Below, in pieces: positions 61,038 to 64,000 of a DNA stretch of 64,000 nucleotides. Numbering within the stretch: the first letter of the stretch is position 1; each line of letters opens with the position of its first letter. Made by a program: the position numbers and the translations under genes. The stretch is from positions 4,588,001 to 4,652,000 of the forward strand of contig JYIP02000001.1 of NCBI GenBank assembly GCA_001051155.2. The letters run 5' to 3'. The notes under the pieces are model-generated. The model searched no databases, had not been told where the DNA came from, and saw only the letters and a program-made list of their open reading frames with translations. The DNA comes from Chrysoporthe austroafricana. Lineage: Eukaryota > Ascomycota > Sordariomycetes > Diaporthales > Cryphonectriaceae.

Positions 61038-62329
61038 CTAATTATTGGTAATGAAAGGGACCATTTGGTTCTGCAGCCTGGGGCAGGCGACTGGCTTGCT
61101 ACAACAATCTTCCAGGCCGAAGACGCTAGTGATTCTATTCCTCCCCGAGCTCAGTATCCCAAATTGCCCCCAACTCAGCTTCTCGTGCCGGATCATCTCC
61201 TCGACCTGTGCTGATATCATCAAGACGAACACGTTCAAGACAGACTTGGTCTTGTGACCTTGCGGTGCTTCAAGTGCCTTGACGGGTGTGACCGTTGTGC
61301 ACAGATGGGTCGGATGAACCTTGACGACCTCCAGATCTTGGTCTCCTTTCGCGGTCTCGTTTGCACTGGAAATTTGAGAACCCAGACCTTCCTGGCTCCC
61401 ACAAGAGCCACTCTCGGGTTTCTTCCACCTGATTCCGGAACGTGTCAAGCATTTCGCGTAGCGAGGACCTCTTGGCGTCATACCAGTACTTAGCGATGGT
61501 CTCCGTTACATTCTTATCCTCGCAAAACAAGCTCCCAACGACACAAGACTCGTCCACCCGGGCCAGAAAACCCTCGAAATGCGGTCTGAAGACGAGCACA
61601 TCGCCGCTCACTGCAGCCTGAGGCGGTGCTTGAACGACGAGGCTGATCTTTTCAAGATGGGTGGACGATAGTGGCTGCAAATTTGGATGACCCAAGCGGA
61701 TGCGCTCCGGTGGGACCAGGACTCCAAAGTGACCAGCTCCTTGGCAGCAGGCCAGCGAGATGACACTGGAGCATCCCATCTAGGGTGTGAGGACCATATC
61801 ACAGCTCCTCACCCAGCACCCAGGGTTCGTATCGCGCTCTGCTCATGTCGTTCAGCAAAGGCTTAAATCTGCATGGGGTTAACAAGAGGATCAGTTACAC
61901 ACTTGTTGACATAAGGTGAAAGCCTCTTTCATCGAGCCCCATGATCCTCTGTGCCTGCAGTCGGGCCGCCTTCGATACAAGTGCGATCGAAGGCGGAGGG
62001 GGCTTTCTGCCGTGCAGACGAATGTCTAGAAACCTGGGCGGCATGATGTCGAGTACCCCGGATAGCATGATGTCCTGAAGCTCATCCGGAAGTTGAGTAT
62101 ACAACTGAAATCTATCCCTCGGTGAACGCGCCGGGTGGACGGTGGTGTCCGACGCCGGCGTCAAGGCCGTGGTCCCGCTAGATGACGAAGCGTGGTAGGA
62201 ACCTGGGGGCAACGGCGTATGTATAGCTATGCCGAAGGACAGTCTAGACAGTTCGCCCTCGGCATCGACACAGTACCGGTCGAGGTATTCGTCCAGCAAT
62301 TCGCCGTAGTGATCTGCCATCTCGGCCAT
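61038..62329 (-). pseudogene. Putative 2EXR-like gene, reading frame broken or unresolved
   Basis: From an ATG at 62329 the minus frame runs MAEMADHYGELLDEYLDRYC and on to RFQLYTQLPDELQDIMLSGV, MPPRFLDIRLHGRKPPPPS and IALVSKAARLQAQRIMGLDE. This resembles the F-x2-LP-x-ELx2-I-W start of the fungal 2EXR family, although the usual Trp is absent (DIM here). The frame stops at 61895. After short gaps, coding-like frames continue: FKPLLNDMSRARYEPWVLG, then (61779 down) LEKISLVVQAPPQAAVSGDV and GFLARVDESCVVGSLF, and in another frame ANETAKGDQDLEVVKVHP to a stop at 61038. The joins require introns shorter than usual (32-42 nt) or frameshifts, so I favour a degenerate copy. A working gene with several small introns is the alternative. 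Confidence 0.4.
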
Positions 62330-63014
62330 TTTCACAGACAGTCGCCTCGATGCTGGAGATGCCGCAGGTCGTCGTCGTCGAGTCTATCGGCGTGGAGGCC
62401 CCACTGTGTGTGGTGTTGCCTCCACAGGCATGCTGGACACTGGCCAGGTCCATAGGTGATTCTGTTGACCCGGCATTAAGGTGATCAGACGGGTGGCTCC
62501 TGACCTCCGGTCTGCGACCGACCTCCATCCTGTTAGTAGTGATGACCCAGAGATATGCTGGCTTCCGGAGCCCTGGTAAGGGCAAAATCTCATGCTTGGC
62601 GGCCGATGGATACTGGCCTCTATGATGGAAGAGGTAAACACGGATCTGGAGTCAAAGGCTCTCCGCTGACACGATCCTAGTCAGCTTGTATGCAATGGAA
62701 AGCGCGGTCGTCCTGGGAACGAAACCTGTGCCTCCCTTGTGATACTGAGGAGCGAAGACATGAGAAGGGGGGATCTCGAAACCTTCTCAGTCTATCAGGA
62801 GTACTTCTTCACAAACGCAGTAATAGAAAGCTTTCATGGCAAGAACACTTATCTCGCTCTCGACAGGTAGCACTCGAGTAGAAATATGGGCCAGGTCAAA
62901 ATTGGGCGAACTTAAATTGATCATAACAGGCAAAAGGTATCGAAACCGTATTAACTTGAAGCGATGGATTGCAAATAACCAGACCCGGCTCCCCTTGATC
63001 GGTTGCAAACTCCC
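62330..63014. other. Intergenic upstream of the 2EXR-like locus
   Basis: Short minus-strand frames (62244-62585, 62384-62641) overlap here; one might supply a 5' exon for the 2EXR-like locus, but no splice joins them convincingly. Otherwise nothing is recognised up to the 3' end of the MFS transporter gene. Confidence 0.4.
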
Positions 63015-64000
63015 TCACCTCCACGAGGGACCCTTCCACTGCACCACCAGCACTGGGATGATGGACACAGCGACCATCATCGCCACTGCAATTCCAGCGG
63101 TCTGGCGGTAGCCAGCGACATCGAGCATTTGAGGGAACCAGAATGGTCCGATGAAACCCCAGATTTGCCTGACGAAGGTAATGAAGACACCGACACTAGC
63201 AGCATCGGTGCGGTAGCAGTCCACAGCGTACGTGACCAGTACGGTTGTCACAATTTGGTTGCCTGCGAGGTGACGAGTTAGAGACGCAAGCTAGATGTTA
63301 TAGACAATGGGAATGACAGGAAAAAAAAAAAAAAAGAAAGAAAGAAGAGAGGGGGATTTGCTTACCGGCTGAGCAGATACCAACGCCTATCAGGGGGGTG
63401 ACGTTCCACGTAGTACCCGCGTAGAACAACTGCACCAGGAAGACGACGACACCAATGATGCAGAGCGCGAAGCCGAAGTAGCTCAGCCACAGGCGGAACT
63501 CGGGCTCGGGAGTCCGGCCGCCCAGCTTGCGGCGTCGCATCGACATCCACAGATCCGACACGCGGCCTCCGACCTGCTCGCCGATGATGGTCCCGACGAT
63601 GACGGCGATCATCTGCAGGCCGTTCTGCTGCGTGTTGAAGTCGAAGAGCTCGGGAAACAGCTGCGGGATCTCGACGGTAGGCATGATGCTCGTCCAGAGG
63701 AACTCCATCGCGTATGCGACGGCGGGGATCACGACACACGGGTGTGCGGCGTGCGTAAGGGGCTCGATGAAGTCATAGAAGGTCAGGGGCGACTTGTCGA
63801 TGCGCCGGAAGCTGGCGTACTGCTTCTTGAACTCGGACTTGTTCCTCTCGGTCTGGGGGGCCGCCTCGCCGCGGACGTAGCGTGACTCCGGACCGAAGAA
63901 GAAATAGAGGACTAACTGCACACCATTTGTCTGAAGGGGGAAACAGGTCATTAGATGAGAAGCGTAGCAGGCAGGCATAGACTGTGACTCACGATAGCGA
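63015..64000 (-). CDS. Major facilitator superfamily transporter, 3' part (truncated by window edge)
   Basis: Visible exons on the minus strand are 63993-64000 (edge), 63366-63930 and 63015-63262, with introns of 62 and 103 nt; the second contains a long pyrimidine run on the coding strand. The 5' half lies outside the window. The visible part starts near the end of transmembrane helix 6, then has FGPESRYVRGEAAPQTERNK, a charged central loop of the kind that separates the two six-helix halves. It continues with VVIPAVAYAMEFLWTSIMPT, a helix with GTIIGEQVGGRVSD, LWLSYFGFALCIIGVVVFLV, and ends AVDCYRTDAASVGVFITFVR, QIWGFIGPFWFPQM and a final helix before a basic tail (QWKGPSWR). This fits fungal 12-helix MFS drug/H+ antiporter-like or Hol1-like transporters of the plasma membrane. 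Substrate unknown. Confidence 0.85.

Overview
The window is a 64 kb piece of nuclear chromosome from a filamentous ascomycete (Pezizomycotina, most likely Sordariomycetes). The reasons are short GT...AG introns of mostly 56-105 nt with CTAAC/CTGAC-like branch sites, a HET-domain gene, a GH6 cellulase relic, a CAP10-type glycosyltransferase, a dysferlin-domain peroxin and a tiny metallothionein. I saw no prokaryotic, organellar or viral genes, and no tRNA, rRNA, CRISPR array or intact transposon.

Layout, left to right. 1-10.7 kb: a SmgGDS-like armadillo protein (+), ribosomal protein eL13 (-) and a GT90/CAP10 glycosyltransferase (-). 10.7-24.7 kb: an M20 vacuolar-type carboxypeptidase (+), a fungal-specific protein with a C-terminal Cys-x2-Cys motif (-), DAHP synthase (+), a Cys-rich membrane protein (-) that shares a divergent promoter with a mitochondrial ribosomal protein, probably mL50 (+), and a 24-residue metallothionein (-). 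26.3-32.5 kb: a GNAT acetyltransferase (+), a decayed GH6 cellobiohydrolase (-), a short P450-like scrap (-) and a peroxisomal membrane peroxin (-). 34.1-46.6 kb: a 1252-residue fungal-specific protein (-), about 7.6 kb of gene-poor, AT-richer sequence, and a 332-residue fungal-specific protein (-). 49.9-64 kb (accessory-looking): an alpha/beta-hydrolase-like membrane protein lacking its nucleophile Ser (+), a small secreted hydrophobic protein (-), a coiled-coil protein (+), a HET-domain gene interrupted by TAG (-), a GCR1_C-type DNA-binding protein (+), a broken 2EXR-like locus (-) and the 3' part of an MFS transporter (-) running off the right edge.

The genes do not form an obvious pathway or biosynthetic cluster. 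Housekeeping genes (eL13, DAHP synthase, mL50, carboxypeptidase, peroxin) lie mainly in the left half. The right half is sparser and holds lineage-specific genes.

The most interesting signal is a pair of in-frame UAG codons in genes that otherwise stay open. One lies inside the HET gene, immediately before its conserved RDKVYGLLSL block. The other is the annotated stop of the gene at 14.7-15.9 kb, followed in the same frame by 132 open codons, a second TAG, then 98 more open codons to a TGA. Sordariomycetes are known to edit UAG to UGG by A-to-I mRNA editing in sexual tissue, so these are concrete test sites. Ordinary explanations (nonsense mutation, an unrecognised splice acceptor ending in CTAG) remain open and are stated with each entry. 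All exon boundaries were worked out by hand from reading frame and splice consensus; no alignment or database search was run.
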